Below, in pieces: positions 1 to 8,672 of a stretch of 64,000 nucleotides of DNA. Positions within the stretch are counted from its first letter, which is position 1, and each line of letters starts with the position of its first letter. The notes under the pieces were generated by a model. The model saw nothing but the letters and a program-made list of their open reading frames with translations, had not been told where the DNA came from and ran no database searches. Origin of the DNA: Flaviflexus salsibiostraticola (GTDB taxonomy: Bacteria > Actinomycetota > Actinomycetes > Actinomycetales > Actinomycetaceae); contig NZ_CP034438.1 of the NCBI RefSeq assembly GCF_003952265.1, positions 1,860,001 to 1,924,000 of the forward strand. Direction: 5' to 3'. Position numbers and translations under genes: made by a program.

Positions 1-552
1 GGCGAGCTTGTGCATGTCGACATCAAGAAGCTCGGCCGTATCCCTGACGGTGGTGGACATCGCATGCTCGGACGCGCCAACGGCAAGCGTAACCGTCGCC
101 ATGGCGTCGGGTACGCGTTTCTGCATCACGCGGTCGATGACTACTCGCGTCTGGCCTACTCCGAGATCCTTGCCGACGAGAAGAAAGAAACAGCCGCCGC
201 GTTCTGGCACCGAGCGCGCATGTTCTTCGCCCAGGCCGGAGTGACCGTTGCGGCGGTGATGACCGATAACGGGTCTTGTTACCGCTCTCGAACGTTCGCA
301 GCCGCGCTCGGACCTGATGTGAAACATCGTCGAACTCGTCCGTATCGGCCCCAGACCAACGGGAAAGTTGAACGTTTCAACCGCACCCTCGCCACCGAGT
401 GGGCCTACGCCCAGATGTACGAAAGCGACGGAGCCAGGGCCGCAACGTACAGCACCTGGCTCCACCACTACAATCATCACCGACCCCACACCGGAATCGG
501 AGGACAGACTCCCTCAGACCGTGTTCACAACCTCACTGGGAACTACAACTAG
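1..552 (+). CDS. IS481-like DDE transposase, 5' part outside window
   Basis: The frame is open from the first base and ends at the TAG at 550-552, so only the C-terminal part of the transposase is here. It shows an rve integrase-core catalytic domain: HVDIKK carries the first acidic residue, MTDNGSCYRS the second, and NGKVERFNRTL the final Glu, followed by the usual HHYNHHRPHTGIGGQTP ending of IS481-like enzymes. It would catalyse cut-and-paste or copy-paste movement of its own insertion sequence. The right IS end should lie between the stop and about 590, but with no left end visible the inverted repeat cannot be identified. Family assignment rests on the overall motif spacing; other rve families are less likely. 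Confidence 0.85.
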   Translation, partial: GELVHVDIKKLGRIPDGGGHRMLGRANGKRNRRHGVGYAFLHHAVDDYSRLAYSEILADEKKETAAAFWHRARMFFAQAGVTVAAVMTDNGSCYRSRTFAAALGPDVKHRRTRPYRPQTNGKVERFNRTLATEWAYAQMYESDGARAATYSTWLHHYNHHRPHTGIGGQTPSDRVHNLTGNYN

Positions 553-591
553 TCCCAATGTCACGCGTTCTCCCGTGCCTAGGCTTGTGCC

Positions 592-939
592 ATGGAGACA
601 CGGGATGGTCGTGAGAAGGGGGGCATGGACATCCCCCTGGAGAAATGCAGGAAGCTCGAGGAGATCCACTTCATCCTCGGCAAGCGCTGGATGGGGCCGA
701 TCGTCGATACCCTCCGGCAGCGGCCCGCCCACTTCAACGAGCTCTCCCGGGTCCTCGACGTCTCGCGCCGCATGCTCTCCGCTCGCCTTAAGGAGCTCGT
801 CGCCATCGGCGTCGTCGAACGCACGGAGGAGAACGGGACGATCACGTACGCCCTCACGCCCTCGGGTGAGGAGCTCGGTCCCTCCCTCGACATCATGAGG
901 GAATGGGCGATCCGTCACCTGGATCGCATGGAGTCGTAG
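592..939 (+). CDS. HxlR-family winged-helix transcriptional regulator
   Basis: A 115-residue protein with the HxlR arrangement: a Cys close to the N-terminus (PLEKCRKL), GKRWMGPIVDTL, then the recognition-helix and wing segment HFNELSRVLDVSRRMLSARLKELVAIGVVERT. HxlR proteins are small dimeric repressors or activators, often responding to electrophiles or redox through the N-terminal Cys; the target is unknown here. An in-frame ATG at 625 preceded by AAGGGGGG is an equally good start and would give 104 residues, which also fits the family. It lies directly downstream of a transposase, and the following gene may or may not be its target. Confidence 0.85.
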   Translation: METRDGREKGGMDIPLEKCRKLEEIHFILGKRWMGPIVDTLRQRPAHFNELSRVLDVSRRMLSARLKELVAIGVVERTEENGTITYALTPSGEELGPSLDIMREWAIRHLDRMES

Positions 940-957
940 TCCGCTACACTATCTGTC

Positions 958-977
958 GGAGCGGAGCGATCCGCTCC
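958..977 (+). other. GNRA-capped hairpin upstream of yhhQ
   Basis: A perfect 8-bp inverted repeat (GGAGCGGA / TCCGCTCC) closed by the tetraloop GCGA lies between the regulator stop and the yhhQ start at 1047. There is no T-tract after it, so it is not a classical terminator. It may be an RNA structure in the leader of the yhhQ-tgt operon or simply a regulatory palindrome. I saw no match to a preQ1 riboswitch. Confidence 0.4.
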
Positions 978-1046
978 ACGCGCGATGCGCGGATCTCGGT
1001 GGTGGCAGCGCCGGATCATTTCTGCAATCGTCTTCCAGAGGTGTTC

Positions 1047-1715
1047 ATGTCTGCCCGTTTCGCCCCCGTCCGCCGGAGCCACTACGACCTCATCGTCGTC
1101 CTCTTCGTTTCGTTCCTCCTCCTGTCGAACATCGCCGCGACGAAGCTCATCGAGATCGATGTCCTCGAATGGAGCCTTGTCTTCGACGGCGGCGCGATTC
1201 TCTTCCCGCTCACCTACATCCTCGGCGACGTCATCTCCGAGGTGTACGGGTTCAAGCCGGCGAGGCGGGCGATCCTGCTCGGTATGGCAGTCTCCATCCT
1301 CGCCTCCGCCGTCTTCTACCTCGTCCAGATCGCACCCCCCGCAGCCGATTATGAGAACCAGGCGGCGTTCGAGGCCGTACTCGGCTTCGTGCCCCGGATC
1401 GTCGCCGCCTCGGTCATCGCCTACGCCGTCGGCCAGCTCATCAACGCCTGGGTGCTCGTCAAGATCAAGGAGCGCTACGGCGAGGGGAACCTCTGGGTGC
1501 GCCTCCTCGGATCGACCGTGGCCGGCACCGCCGCAGACACGGCGATCTTCTGCACCGTCGCGTGGGCCGGTGTCATGCCGGTCGGCACGATCCTCAACCT
1601 CATGATCGTCGGCTACGTCTACAAGGTCGCCGTCGAATTCGTCCTGCTGCCGCTCACCTACCGTGTCGTCGCCCTCGTCAAACAGAACGAACCCGCCTAC
1701 CAGGAGATCGCGTGA
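1047..1715 (+). CDS. yhhQ: YhhQ-type queuosine precursor transporter
   Basis: A 222-residue integral membrane protein with about six hydrophobic segments. The family signatures LLLSNIAATKL, FPLTYILGDVISEVYG and WVRLLGSTVAGTAADTAIFCTVA are clear. Members of this family (COG1738) import queuosine precursors such as preQ0/preQ1 or queuine. The ATG at 1047 was chosen because the upstream frame is not membrane-like. It overlaps the next gene, tgt, by 4 bp (GTGA), so the two are translationally coupled. That pairing of importer with tRNA-guanine transglycosylase indicates salvage of a queuosine precursor for tRNA wobble modification. Confidence 0.92.
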   Translation: MSARFAPVRRSHYDLIVVLFVSFLLLSNIAATKLIEIDVLEWSLVFDGGAILFPLTYILGDVISEVYGFKPARRAILLGMAVSILASAVFYLVQIAPPAADYENQAAFEAVLGFVPRIVAASVIAYAVGQLINAWVLVKIKERYGEGNLWVRLLGSTVAGTAADTAIFCTVAWAGVMPVGTILNLMIVGYVYKVAVEFVLLPLTYRVVALVKQNEPAYQEIA

Positions 1716-2980
1716 CCTTCACTGTCGGAGCCCGCTTGGACGGCCTCGGCCGCACCGGGACCATGACCACCCCGCACGGCACCGTTGAGACCCCTGCCTT
1801 CATCCCCGTCGGCACGAAGGCGACCGTCAAGGCCGTCCTGCCCGAGACGGTCAAGGATCTCGGGGCTCAGGCCGTGCTCGCCAACGCCTACCACCTGTTC
1901 CTCCAGCCCGGCTCCGACATCGTCGACGCCGCGGGTGGCCTGGGCCGGTTCATGAACTGGCCCGGCCCGACCTTCACGGACTCGGGCGGATTCCAGGTCA
2001 TGAGCCTCGGCACCGGGTACCAGAAGGTCCTGTCGGAGCAGTTCGCCGGGACGGGGCAGAAGGGCCGGGACGGGTCCGACCTCGAGGTCGCGGAGAACAA
2101 GATCCGCCGTGCCCACGTCGACGATGATGGCGTGACGTTCCGCTCCCACCTCGACGGGACGAAGCACCGCTTCACCGCCGAGGTGTCGATGAGGATCCAG
2201 CACGAACTCGGAGCCGACATCATCTTCGCCTTCGACGAGCTCACCACTCTGCTCAACTCGCGCGCCTACCAGGTCGAGGCGCTCGAGCGGACGCGGCTGT
2301 GGGCGGAGCGCTGCCTCATTGCCCATCGGCAGCTGACCGAGGAGCGGGCCGACAAGCCCTATCAGCAGCTCTTCGGTGTCATCCAGGGCGCTCAATACGA
2401 GGACCTCCGCAGGCAGGCCGCACGGGACCTCGGCTCGATGGAGATCGATGGGCAGTCCTTCGACGGCTTCGGCATCGGCGGAGCCCTCGAGAAGGAAAAC
2501 CTCGGCACGATCGTCGGATGGGTGAGCGAGGAGCTGCCCGAGAATAGGGCCCGCCACCTGCTCGGCATCTCCGAGCCGGATGATCTGTTCGCCGCAGTTG
2601 AGGCGGGGGCCGACACCTTCGACTGCGTCAACCCGTCCCGCGTGGCCCGCAACGCCGCCATCTACTCACCCGACGGCCGGTTCAACATCACCCGCTCCGA
2701 GTTCAGGCGGAACTTCACGCCGCTCGTCGAGGGCTGCGGCTGCTACACGTGCACGCACTACACGAAGGCCTACCTCCACCACACGTTCAAGGCGAAGGAG
2801 ATGATCTCCTCGACCCTCGCCACGATCCACAACGAGTACTACACGGTCCAGCTGGTTGACTCGATCCGCCGATCGATCATCGACGGCTCCTTCGACGAGC
2901 TCAAAGAAGAGACCCTCGGCAGGTTCTACGCGAGGACCGCGACGAGGGGTGTCCGCTCTGTCGCGGGCACCCCTCGCTGA
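1712..2980 (+). CDS. tgt: tRNA-guanine(34) transglycosylase
   Basis: Tgt exchanges G34 of GUN-anticodon tRNAs for a 7-deazaguanine on the way to queuosine. The 422-residue product starts at the GTG at 1712 that overlaps the yhhQ stop. Visible family motifs are FTDSGGFQVMSLG near residue 90 (substrate-pocket Asp), GVIQGAQYEDLR, FGIGGAL, the nucleophile segment DTFDCVNPSR, and the zinc site CGCYTCTHY with a distal His in the ATIHNEYY region. Length and motif order are normal for bacterial Tgt. No queuosine biosynthesis genes (queA, queG) are visible in this window. Confidence 0.96.
   Translation: MTFTVGARLDGLGRTGTMTTPHGTVETPAFIPVGTKATVKAVLPETVKDLGAQAVLANAYHLFLQPGSDIVDAAGGLGRFMNWPGPTFTDSGGFQVMSLGTGYQKVLSEQFAGTGQKGRDGSDLEVAENKIRRAHVDDDGVTFRSHLDGTKHRFTAEVSMRIQHELGADIIFAFDELTTLLNSRAYQVEALERTRLWAERCLIAHRQLTEERADKPYQQLFGVIQGAQYEDLRRQAARDLGSMEIDGQSFDGFGIGGALEKENLGTIVGWVSEELPENRARHLLGISEPDDLFAAVEAGADTFDCVNPSRVARNAAIYSPDGRFNITRSEFRRNFTPLVEGCGCYTCTHYTKAYLHHTFKAKEMISSTLATIHNEYYTVQLVDSIRRSIIDGSFDELKEETLGRFYARTATRGVRSVAGTPR
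2944..2975 (+). terminator. Hairpin overlapping the 3' end of tgt
   Basis: A 13-bp stem with 12 matched pairs (left arm 2944-2956, loop of six bases, right arm 2963-2975) lies inside the last codons of tgt and ends just before its stop. A second weaker inverted repeat (ATCCGATC at 2986, GATCGGAT at 3018) follows. Neither has a T-tract, but the position between convergent genes fits a transcription terminator. Confidence 0.5.
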
Positions 2981-3062
2981 TCTTGATCCGATCCCGATCA
3001 GTTTCCCAACGGATCCCGATCGGATACTCACCGGACGTCCCAACGGTCGATGCGCTGATTGT

Positions 3063-4448
3063 TCAGTCGTTGCGCCGGTAGTCCGAGGTGAGGATCTTCG
3101 TCTCGATCGGCTGTGAGGCGCTCGCCGCGGCGAGGCACAGGACGAAGCCGGCGGCGATGGCGCCGACGAGTGTCGGAATCCCGCTCATCTCCATACTGAA
3201 GTCCGGGGTGTTCGCGACCATGGCATAGAGAGTAAGGAAGCCGAGGGGGATGACGATCCCGAGGGTGACGATGAGGGGGAGGAGCACCTGCCGGTGACGG
3301 GCGCGGTTGAGCACCCTGCGCGGGGTCCCCATTCTCGTGAGGGCGACGGTCTGGTCCGCTCGGTCGACCGTGAACGACGCCTGGTTGATGAGGGTCGAGG
3401 TGGCGGCGACGATGAGACCGATGAGGAGCGTGATCGTGGCTCCCGTGCCCACGTCCGTGATCTGCAGGTTGTAGATCGGATCATCGGGAACCTTCGGCAT
3501 CCCCGAGACAAACGCGGCGATGAAGCCGATGAAGGCGAGCGCGGAGATATTGCGCCATGCCTCGCGCGGCTGCGCGACCAGTCTCCTCGTGGCCAGTAGC
3601 GTCGACGGGCTCGACGTACGGGTGAAGGGCCGTGCGACGAGCTGGATGATCCAGGGGCCGATGAGGTTGACGGTGAAGAGGATGAGGAGAAGCATGCCGG
3701 AGATCGCCGCGATGAGAAGAGCATCGGATTCTCGGAGGTTGAATGTGCGAGAGGCGACGATGAAGACCGCGACGGCACCGATGAAGGCGATGACCCGCCA
3801 GAACTGCAGCGCCTTGGGCGTCTCCCGGCGGGCGACTCCGAGGGGGCTGATGACGACCTGCTGAAGCCCGATCGCGGTCGACAGGGCGGACAGAAGGACG
3901 ATGAAGACCATGACCGCGGCAATGACCCACCAGGGGGCGATCATCTCCGACGTCGCAATCGGCTCGTTATGGAAGGACACGAACTGCCACAGCGGCAGGC
4001 TGGAGAGGTAGAGCACCGCGCCCAGTGCTGCGCCGGCGAGCGTGAGAACAACCGATTCGATGACGGACATGAGGACGACCTCGCCGCCGGTCATGCCGAT
4101 GAGGCGGAGGGAGGCGAGCCGGCGTGCTCGGCCGGACGCGCCGAGGCGGGCCGCGCCCCCGCCCAGGCCGAAGATCGGCACGACGAGGATCGCGCAGGCC
4201 GTTGCGGCCAGGAACACGTAGGTCTGGGCGAATTCCTCAGCACTCCAGTAGCTGTACCTGTTGTCGCTCGTCATATCAAAGAGCGCCTGCGGCGGGCTGT
4301 CGAACCGGTCGACGAACATGCTCGTGCCGCCGGCCACCGTGAGAGCAAGCATCGTTGTCACCGCGAAGGCGGTGATGGCGAGCAGGTCGAGGCCCGAACT
4401 GTTGGTCTTGATCCGTGAGAGCGCGAGGCGCGTGGAGAGCGCGATCAT
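3063..4448 (-). CDS. FtsX-type ABC transporter permease
   Basis: A 461-residue membrane protein with an N-terminal membrane segment, an extracytoplasmic loop, three further segments, then a second similar half. This is the MacB/FtsX-like permease layout. The segment ARLGASGRARRLASLRLIGMTGGEV is the cytoplasmic coupling region typical of these proteins. The start codon at 4448 overlaps the stop of the ATPase gene by 4 bp (ATGA), so the two form one operon. With the divergent histidine kinase and response regulator it resembles peptide-sensing detoxification modules. The substrate is unknown. Confidence 0.87.
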   Translation of the reverse strand: MIALSTRLALSRIKTNSSGLDLLAITAFAVTTMLALTVAGGTSMFVDRFDSPPQALFDMTSDNRYSYWSAEEFAQTYVFLAATACAILVVPIFGLGGGAARLGASGRARRLASLRLIGMTGGEVVLMSVIESVVLTLAGAALGAVLYLSSLPLWQFVSFHNEPIATSEMIAPWWVIAAVMVFIVLLSALSTAIGLQQVVISPLGVARRETPKALQFWRVIAFIGAVAVFIVASRTFNLRESDALLIAAISGMLLLILFTVNLIGPWIIQLVARPFTRTSSPSTLLATRRLVAQPREAWRNISALAFIGFIAAFVSGMPKVPDDPIYNLQITDVGTGATITLLIGLIVAATSTLINQASFTVDRADQTVALTRMGTPRRVLNRARHRQVLLPLIVTLGIVIPLGFLTLYAMVANTPDFSMEMSGIPTLVGAIAAGFVLCLAAASASQPIETKILTSDYRRND

Positions 4449-5131
4449 CGGCCGACACCCAGCTTCCGATCGTCGTGGACGACCGCATCCCTGATCTCGA
4501 CCAGCCGGTTGCACCACTTCGCGACCTCCATGTCGTGCGTGACGACGATGAGCGTCGCGCCCGACATCTGGCAGACCGTCGTGAGGATCTGCATGACCTC
4601 ATGCCCGGTCGCCTGATCGAGAGCGCCGGTCGGCTCGTCCGCGAAGACGACGGCGGGCCGGTGGACGAGGGAGCGGGCGATGGCGACGCGCTGCGCCTGA
4701 CCGCCCGACATCTCGCCCGGCTTCCTTGACTCCATTCCCGACAGGCCGAGCCGCTCGAGCCACCGGGAGGCCTCACGGAGCGCCTTCGACCGCTTCCAGC
4801 CGGCCAGGAGGAGGGGGAAGGCCACGTTCTCCGCCGCGCTCAGCTCGTCGACGAGCTGACCGTCCTGGAAGACGAAGCCGAAGCGCTCCCTGCGCAGGCG
4901 GGACCTCTCGTGGTCCCGCAGGCCTGTCACGTCCGTATCGCCCAACCACACGGTGCCGGAGTCGGGGCGCAGGATCCCGGAGAGCACGTGGAGGAGGGTC
5001 GACTTGCCGGAGCCGGAGGGGCCCATGATGGCGAGAGACTCACCCGGCTCGACCGTGAGCGATACTTCGGCGAGCGCGCTCACCGGACCGTATGTCTTGA
5101 CGAGGTTCGTTGACCTCAGCGTTTCTTTCAT
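4445..5131 (-). CDS. ABC transporter ATP-binding protein, MacB/LolD type
   Basis: A 228-residue ATPase with Walker A GPSGSGKST, Q-loop FVFQDGQL, signature MSGGQAQRVAIARS, Walker B AVVFADEPTGALD and the switch His in VVTHD. The DEPTGALD variant is typical of ATPases partnering FtsX-like permeases. The ATG at 5131 was chosen because the N-terminal sequence MKETLRSTNLVKTYG begins at the normal family position. It is the first gene of a two-gene operon transcribed away from the two-component system; the 108-bp divergent gap must hold both promoters. Confidence 0.93.
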   Translation of the reverse strand: MKETLRSTNLVKTYGPVSALAEVSLTVEPGESLAIMGPSGSGKSTLLHVLSGILRPDSGTVWLGDTDVTGLRDHERSRLRRERFGFVFQDGQLVDELSAAENVAFPLLLAGWKRSKALREASRWLERLGLSGMESRKPGEMSGGQAQRVAIARSLVHRPAVVFADEPTGALDQATGHEVMQILTTVCQMSGATLIVVTHDMEVAKWCNRLVEIRDAVVHDDRKLGVGR

Positions 5132-5239
5132 AGCCACAATTCCACCCGTCCTCCGCCCTGCGCACCATCCACCTGTGTACCGAACCGGAGTGGACTCAGC
5201 TCTACTCCCGTCGAGAGCGAACCCCACTAGGATAGGGCC

Positions 5240-6055
5240 ATGCGCGCCAGCCCACTCAACCTTGCCATCGCCCTCGGCGTGCTCGGCATCATCGCGGCCC
5301 AGCTCCTGCTCGGCCACCCCTATGCAGGGCTCTTCACGGCCTTCGCCGTCGTCCTCACCCTCGGACTGCAGCGTCGCCCGCCCGCTGAGCAGGCGGGGAC
5401 GGTCGACAACCCTGCCGAGCTGAGGCGCTCGCGGAGGGAGATTGTCGGCGCCTTCGAGATCGAGCGCCGCCGCATCGAGCGCGACCTCCACGACGGGGCG
5501 CAGCAGTATCTCGTGGCGGCGACGATGAAGATGGGAGAGGTATCTCTTGGGCTCGACCCGGACAGCCCCGAGGGACGGCTGTTGAGCGCGGCGCAGGAGG
5601 ATGCGGGGCGGGCTATGAAGGCGCTCCGGGAGACCGTCCACGGCATCCACCCCCAGGTGCTGACCGACATGGGCCTCGAGGCGGCGGTGCGGGACCTCGC
5701 CGACCGCTTCGACGGGGTCGAGGTCCGCTGCCCCCATCCGCTGCCGTCACTCCCCTCCGGCATCACCGCCTCCGGCTACTTCTTCGTCTCCGAGGCGCTG
5801 ACGAATGCGGCGAAGTACGGCGGGCCCGCCGTTGTGCTTCTCGCCGCCGACAGCTCCCTCCACATCACCGTCACCGACCGGGGCCCCGGCGGTGCCGTCA
5901 TCCGGCCCGGCCACGGACTGTCCGGCATGAGGGAACGGCTGGCCGCCTTCGGCGGAAGCCTCGAGGTGTCGAGCCCGCAGGGCGGGCCGACAGAGGTGCG
6001 GGCACGGATGCCGCTCCTGCTCAACGTCGGAGAATCGGGGTATGTATGCGACTGA
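5240..6055 (+). CDS. NarL/DesK-type sensor histidine kinase
   Basis: A 271-residue kinase with two short N-terminal membrane segments (about residues 5-45) and almost no extracellular domain. A HisKA_3 dimerisation domain follows, with the phospho-acceptor His84 in ERDLHDGAQQ. The HATPase region carries the N-box SEALTNAAKYG and the glycine-rich GHGLSGMRERL. The lack of a sensor domain suggests intramembrane sensing, possibly through the adjacent ABC transporter. A TAGGAT box seven bases before the ATG could be a -10 element giving a leaderless mRNA, but AGGA could equally be the ribosome site. It overlaps the response regulator gene by 10 bp. Confidence 0.93.
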   Translation: MRASPLNLAIALGVLGIIAAQLLLGHPYAGLFTAFAVVLTLGLQRRPPAEQAGTVDNPAELRRSRREIVGAFEIERRRIERDLHDGAQQYLVAATMKMGEVSLGLDPDSPEGRLLSAAQEDAGRAMKALRETVHGIHPQVLTDMGLEAAVRDLADRFDGVEVRCPHPLPSLPSGITASGYFFVSEALTNAAKYGGPAVVLLAADSSLHITVTDRGPGGAVIRPGHGLSGMRERLAAFGGSLEVSSPQGGPTEVRARMPLLLNVGESGYVCD

Positions 6056-6702
6056 TCATCGCCGACGATTCGGCGCTCCTGCGGGAGGGTCTCATCGGCC
6101 TCATCGAGCGGCAGGGCCACGAGGTGCTCGCCGCCGCGGAGGACGCGCCCGGCCTCATTCACGCCGTCCAGAGCGCGGTCGCGGCTGGAGATTCTCCCGA
6201 CGCCGTCATCGCCGATGTCCGGATGCCGCCGGGGATGGCGACGGACGGGCTCGATGCGGCCGTCAGGCTCCGCGAGGACCACCCCGATCTCGGCATCATG
6301 ATCCTCTCTCAGTACGTCGCACCGGCGTACGCCTCCCGTTTCCTCAATGGATCAGGCGGCGGGTTCGGGTACCTGCTCAAGGATCGGGTGGCGAAGGTGG
6401 GGGACTTCCTCCGGTCGCTCTCGGTCGTCGCCTCGGGCGGGATCGTCATCGACCCGGAGGTCGCCACGCAGCTCGCCCGAGCGAGGTCGGGTCCGCTCGA
6501 CTCGCTGACCCCGCGGGAGCGGGAGGTTCTCGCGCTCATGGCGGAGGGTCTGTCCAATACCCAGATCTCGGAGAAGCTCCACCTGTCGGCCGGCGCGGTC
6601 TCGAAGTACGTCGCCGCCGTGTTCCTCAAGCTGGGGCTGCCGGTCGGCGAGGAGAACCGCCGCGTCCGCGCCGTCCTCGCCTACCTCACCGCGAGCAGGT
6701 GA
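6046..6702 (+). CDS. NarL/LuxR-family response regulator
   Basis: A 218-residue two-domain regulator. The receiver domain has acidic residues D7-D8, phosphoacceptor Asp57 in VIADVRMPPG and the conserved Lys in LLKDR. The C-terminal LuxR helix-turn-helix reads LTPREREVLALMAEGLSNTQ and ends near residue 200. It is the cognate partner of the overlapping kinase and most simply regulates the divergent ABC operon at 3063-5131; that target is inferred from gene order. Confidence 0.94.
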   Translation: MRLIIADDSALLREGLIGLIERQGHEVLAAAEDAPGLIHAVQSAVAAGDSPDAVIADVRMPPGMATDGLDAAVRLREDHPDLGIMILSQYVAPAYASRFLNGSGGGFGYLLKDRVAKVGDFLRSLSVVASGGIVIDPEVATQLARARSGPLDSLTPREREVLALMAEGLSNTQISEKLHLSAGAVSKYVAAVFLKLGLPVGEENRRVRAVLAYLTASR

Positions 6703-6703
6703 G

Positions 6704-7900
6704 TCAGCCGTCGATCTCCGGCAGGCGCCAGATGATCTGATCGTCAAGGCTGACGACGGCCGAGTCGGCGGTCAGGTCCAGATCGACGGTCATCTCCCGC
6801 CCTTCTCCGTGGACCCGGTACGTCATCGTCGTATTGCTGAGGTCGGCCGTCTCCACCTGAGCATTCTGCAGCCAGGTGTGCTCCCTGCGGAGGTTCGCGC
6901 CCCAGCGGTAGATGGTGAGGATCTGCTCCGAGGCCGGATCGATGGCATCGGCGGGACTCGGGGGGAGCGGGGGTCGCAGCGGATCGTCGGCCGCGAAGCC
7001 CTCGGCCTTCGTGCCCAGCCACCCGAACTCGTCGCCCGCGTAGATCGAGGGGATGCCGGGCAGAGTGAAGAGGAGCACCGCTGCCATGGCGGCCCGCCGC
7101 TGGCCGAGCGTCGATGCGATCCGCTCGACGTCATGGTTGCCGATGAACGTGTTCGGCGTGAAGGACTCGAGCAGCTGGGCGTGGCGCTGCAGCGTCCAAT
7201 CGAGCTCGAAGAGGTTCTCATCCGTCAGGCTCGACCAGATGGCCTTCCACAGCTCATATTGAGTGATGGAGTCGAGGCGGTCGATCCCCGTGAAGCTCGG
7301 GTAGTCGCCGTGGATGACCTCACCGAGGAACCAGGCGTCGGGGAAGGCCTTCTTGACCGGGGGAAGGATCCGCTCCCAGACGGAGGGCTCCATCCGGTAC
7401 GCGGCGTCCATCCGCCATCCCGCTGCGCCCCGCTCGAGCCAGTGGGTGAGGGTGTCGGTGATGTAGTCGATGACGACGGGGTCCGAGTGGTCGAGCTCGA
7501 GCAGGCCGCCATGCCCCTCGAACAGCCTCGGCGACCCATCCTCATTCCGCGCCACGTGATCCTCGAGGGGGTGGCCCTGCGCAATATGGTTGAAGACGCC
7601 GTCGAGGATGATGCCCAGGCCGAGCTCACCGGCGGCCGCGACGAGGTCATCGAAGTCGGCCTCGGTGCCGAGCCGGGGATCGATGGCCCGATGGTCGAGC
7701 GTGTCGTAGCCGTGGCTGCTTGATGCGAAGATCGGGCCGAGAAGAAGGCTGTCGGCCAGCCCGGCCGCGTGGCCGAGCCACGGCAGGAGCCGGCGGAGCC
7801 GATGCTCATCGGCCCCCGCCTCCGACCAGTCGCGAATCGGTGCACCGGTCGCACCGAGGGGATAGACCTGCCAGATAGTGTTCACACCTCCCATCTTCAC
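6704..7900 (-). CDS. GH13 alpha-amylase-family glycoside hydrolase
   Basis: A 398-residue TIM-barrel enzyme with the GH13 regions in order: region I DGVFNH (100-105), region II GWRMDAAYRM with nucleophile Asp165, region III FLGEVIHG with acid/base Glu194, and region IV FIGNHDVER with Asp257. No signal peptide is visible, so it is cytoplasmic and probably acts on maltodextrin, sucrose or trehalose-type substrates; the subfamily cannot be fixed by eye. The GTG at 7900 or the ATG at 7894 could start it; neither has a strong ribosome site. Its stop lies 2 bp from the response regulator stop, so the genes converge. Confidence 0.9.
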   Translation of the reverse strand: MKMGGVNTIWQVYPLGATGAPIRDWSEAGADEHRLRRLLPWLGHAAGLADSLLLGPIFASSSHGYDTLDHRAIDPRLGTEADFDDLVAAAGELGLGIILDGVFNHIAQGHPLEDHVARNEDGSPRLFEGHGGLLELDHSDPVVIDYITDTLTHWLERGAAGWRMDAAYRMEPSVWERILPPVKKAFPDAWFLGEVIHGDYPSFTGIDRLDSITQYELWKAIWSSLTDENLFELDWTLQRHAQLLESFTPNTFIGNHDVERIASTLGQRRAAMAAVLLFTLPGIPSIYAGDEFGWLGTKAEGFAADDPLRPPLPPSPADAIDPASEQILTIYRWGANLRREHTWLQNAQVETADLSNTTMTYRVHGEGREMTVDLDLTADSAVVSLDDQIIWRLPEIDG

Positions 7901-8001
7901 CCATTCGACATCAACCGCAAAGAAGCGACAGGCGCCTTGTGGCGCCGAGGAACTCGTGCTCTAGACTGTGCGCGGAAGTGATGTTGATAGAGGACAGGCT
8001 G

Positions 8002-8568
8002 GTGAGCGTCGTGAAGTCGAGTAGGGCCCAAGCGGCGGCAGCCGCGTGTCTCCTCGCGGTCTCCGCGTGCAGCGCGGTGGAGACGGACCGGGCGGAGGGA
8101 TCCGTCACGAGGAGCGTGGCGACCGAGGAGCAGGATCAGGCGCAGGTGGCGGAATCTGCCGGCGTCACGCACACCGTGCAGGTCACAGTCCCCGACGATT
8201 GGTATGAGATTGAGCCGAAGGAGGGCTTCGAGTACCAGTACCTCTGGGAGGGGAACGACTGGGACGACATCCTGGCGCAGACATTCGCCGCGGAGTCCTT
8301 CACCTTCAGCCCGGACTTCTTCGTCGGCCTCCTCAGGCCCAGCTTCGGCGACCAGGCCACCATTGAGGTGCGTGAGGATGTCGCTGACATCAGCGGCTAC
8401 CCCGCCATCACCATCGACATCGTCTACGACTCAGGCTCATTCACCTCGTTCACCTACGTCGACGTCGACGGGCGGCTATGGGAGTTCACCGTCAACGCGC
8501 TCACCCCCGAGGGATTGCGCCGCGGCGAGGAGATCAACGCGACCGCAGAGTTCTCGACCGGCACCTGA
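8002..8568 (+). CDS. Predicted lipoprotein
   Basis: From the GTG at 8002 (AGAGGA ribosome site 7 bases upstream) the product has 188 residues. It begins with a basic segment and hydrophobic helix ending in the lipobox LAVSAC, followed by an acidic mature protein with many aromatic residues. The mature part alternates beta-strand-like stretches (HTVQVTVPDDWYEI, DGRLWEFTVNAL). I do not recognise the domain; PsbP/DUF1795-like folds have this look. It should be anchored on the outer face of the membrane. Confidence 0.72.
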   Translation: MSVVKSSRAQAAAAACLLAVSACSAVETDRAEGSVTRSVATEEQDQAQVAESAGVTHTVQVTVPDDWYEIEPKEGFEYQYLWEGNDWDDILAQTFAAESFTFSPDFFVGLLRPSFGDQATIEVREDVADISGYPAITIDIVYDSGSFTSFTYVDVDGRLWEFTVNALTPEGLRRGEEINATAEFSTGT

Positions 8569-8584
8569 CGCCCACCGGGGTGCG

Positions 8585-8638
8585 AGACCCCGCATCAATC
8601 GCAGACCCCGCGCCAGCCCCAGACCCCGCGTCAATCCA
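8585..8638 (+). repeat. Three 18-bp imperfect tandem repeats
   Basis: Three consecutive units begin AGACCCCGC at 8585, 8603 and 8621 and diverge in their second halves. They fill the convergent gap between the lipoprotein and the macrodomain gene. The first unit can also pair with the preceding CGGGGT to form a small hairpin, so the array may take part in termination. Confidence 0.65.
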
Positions 8639-8672
8639 GGCCTGAAGGTGCGCGACACAGGCGTTGCTCCAG

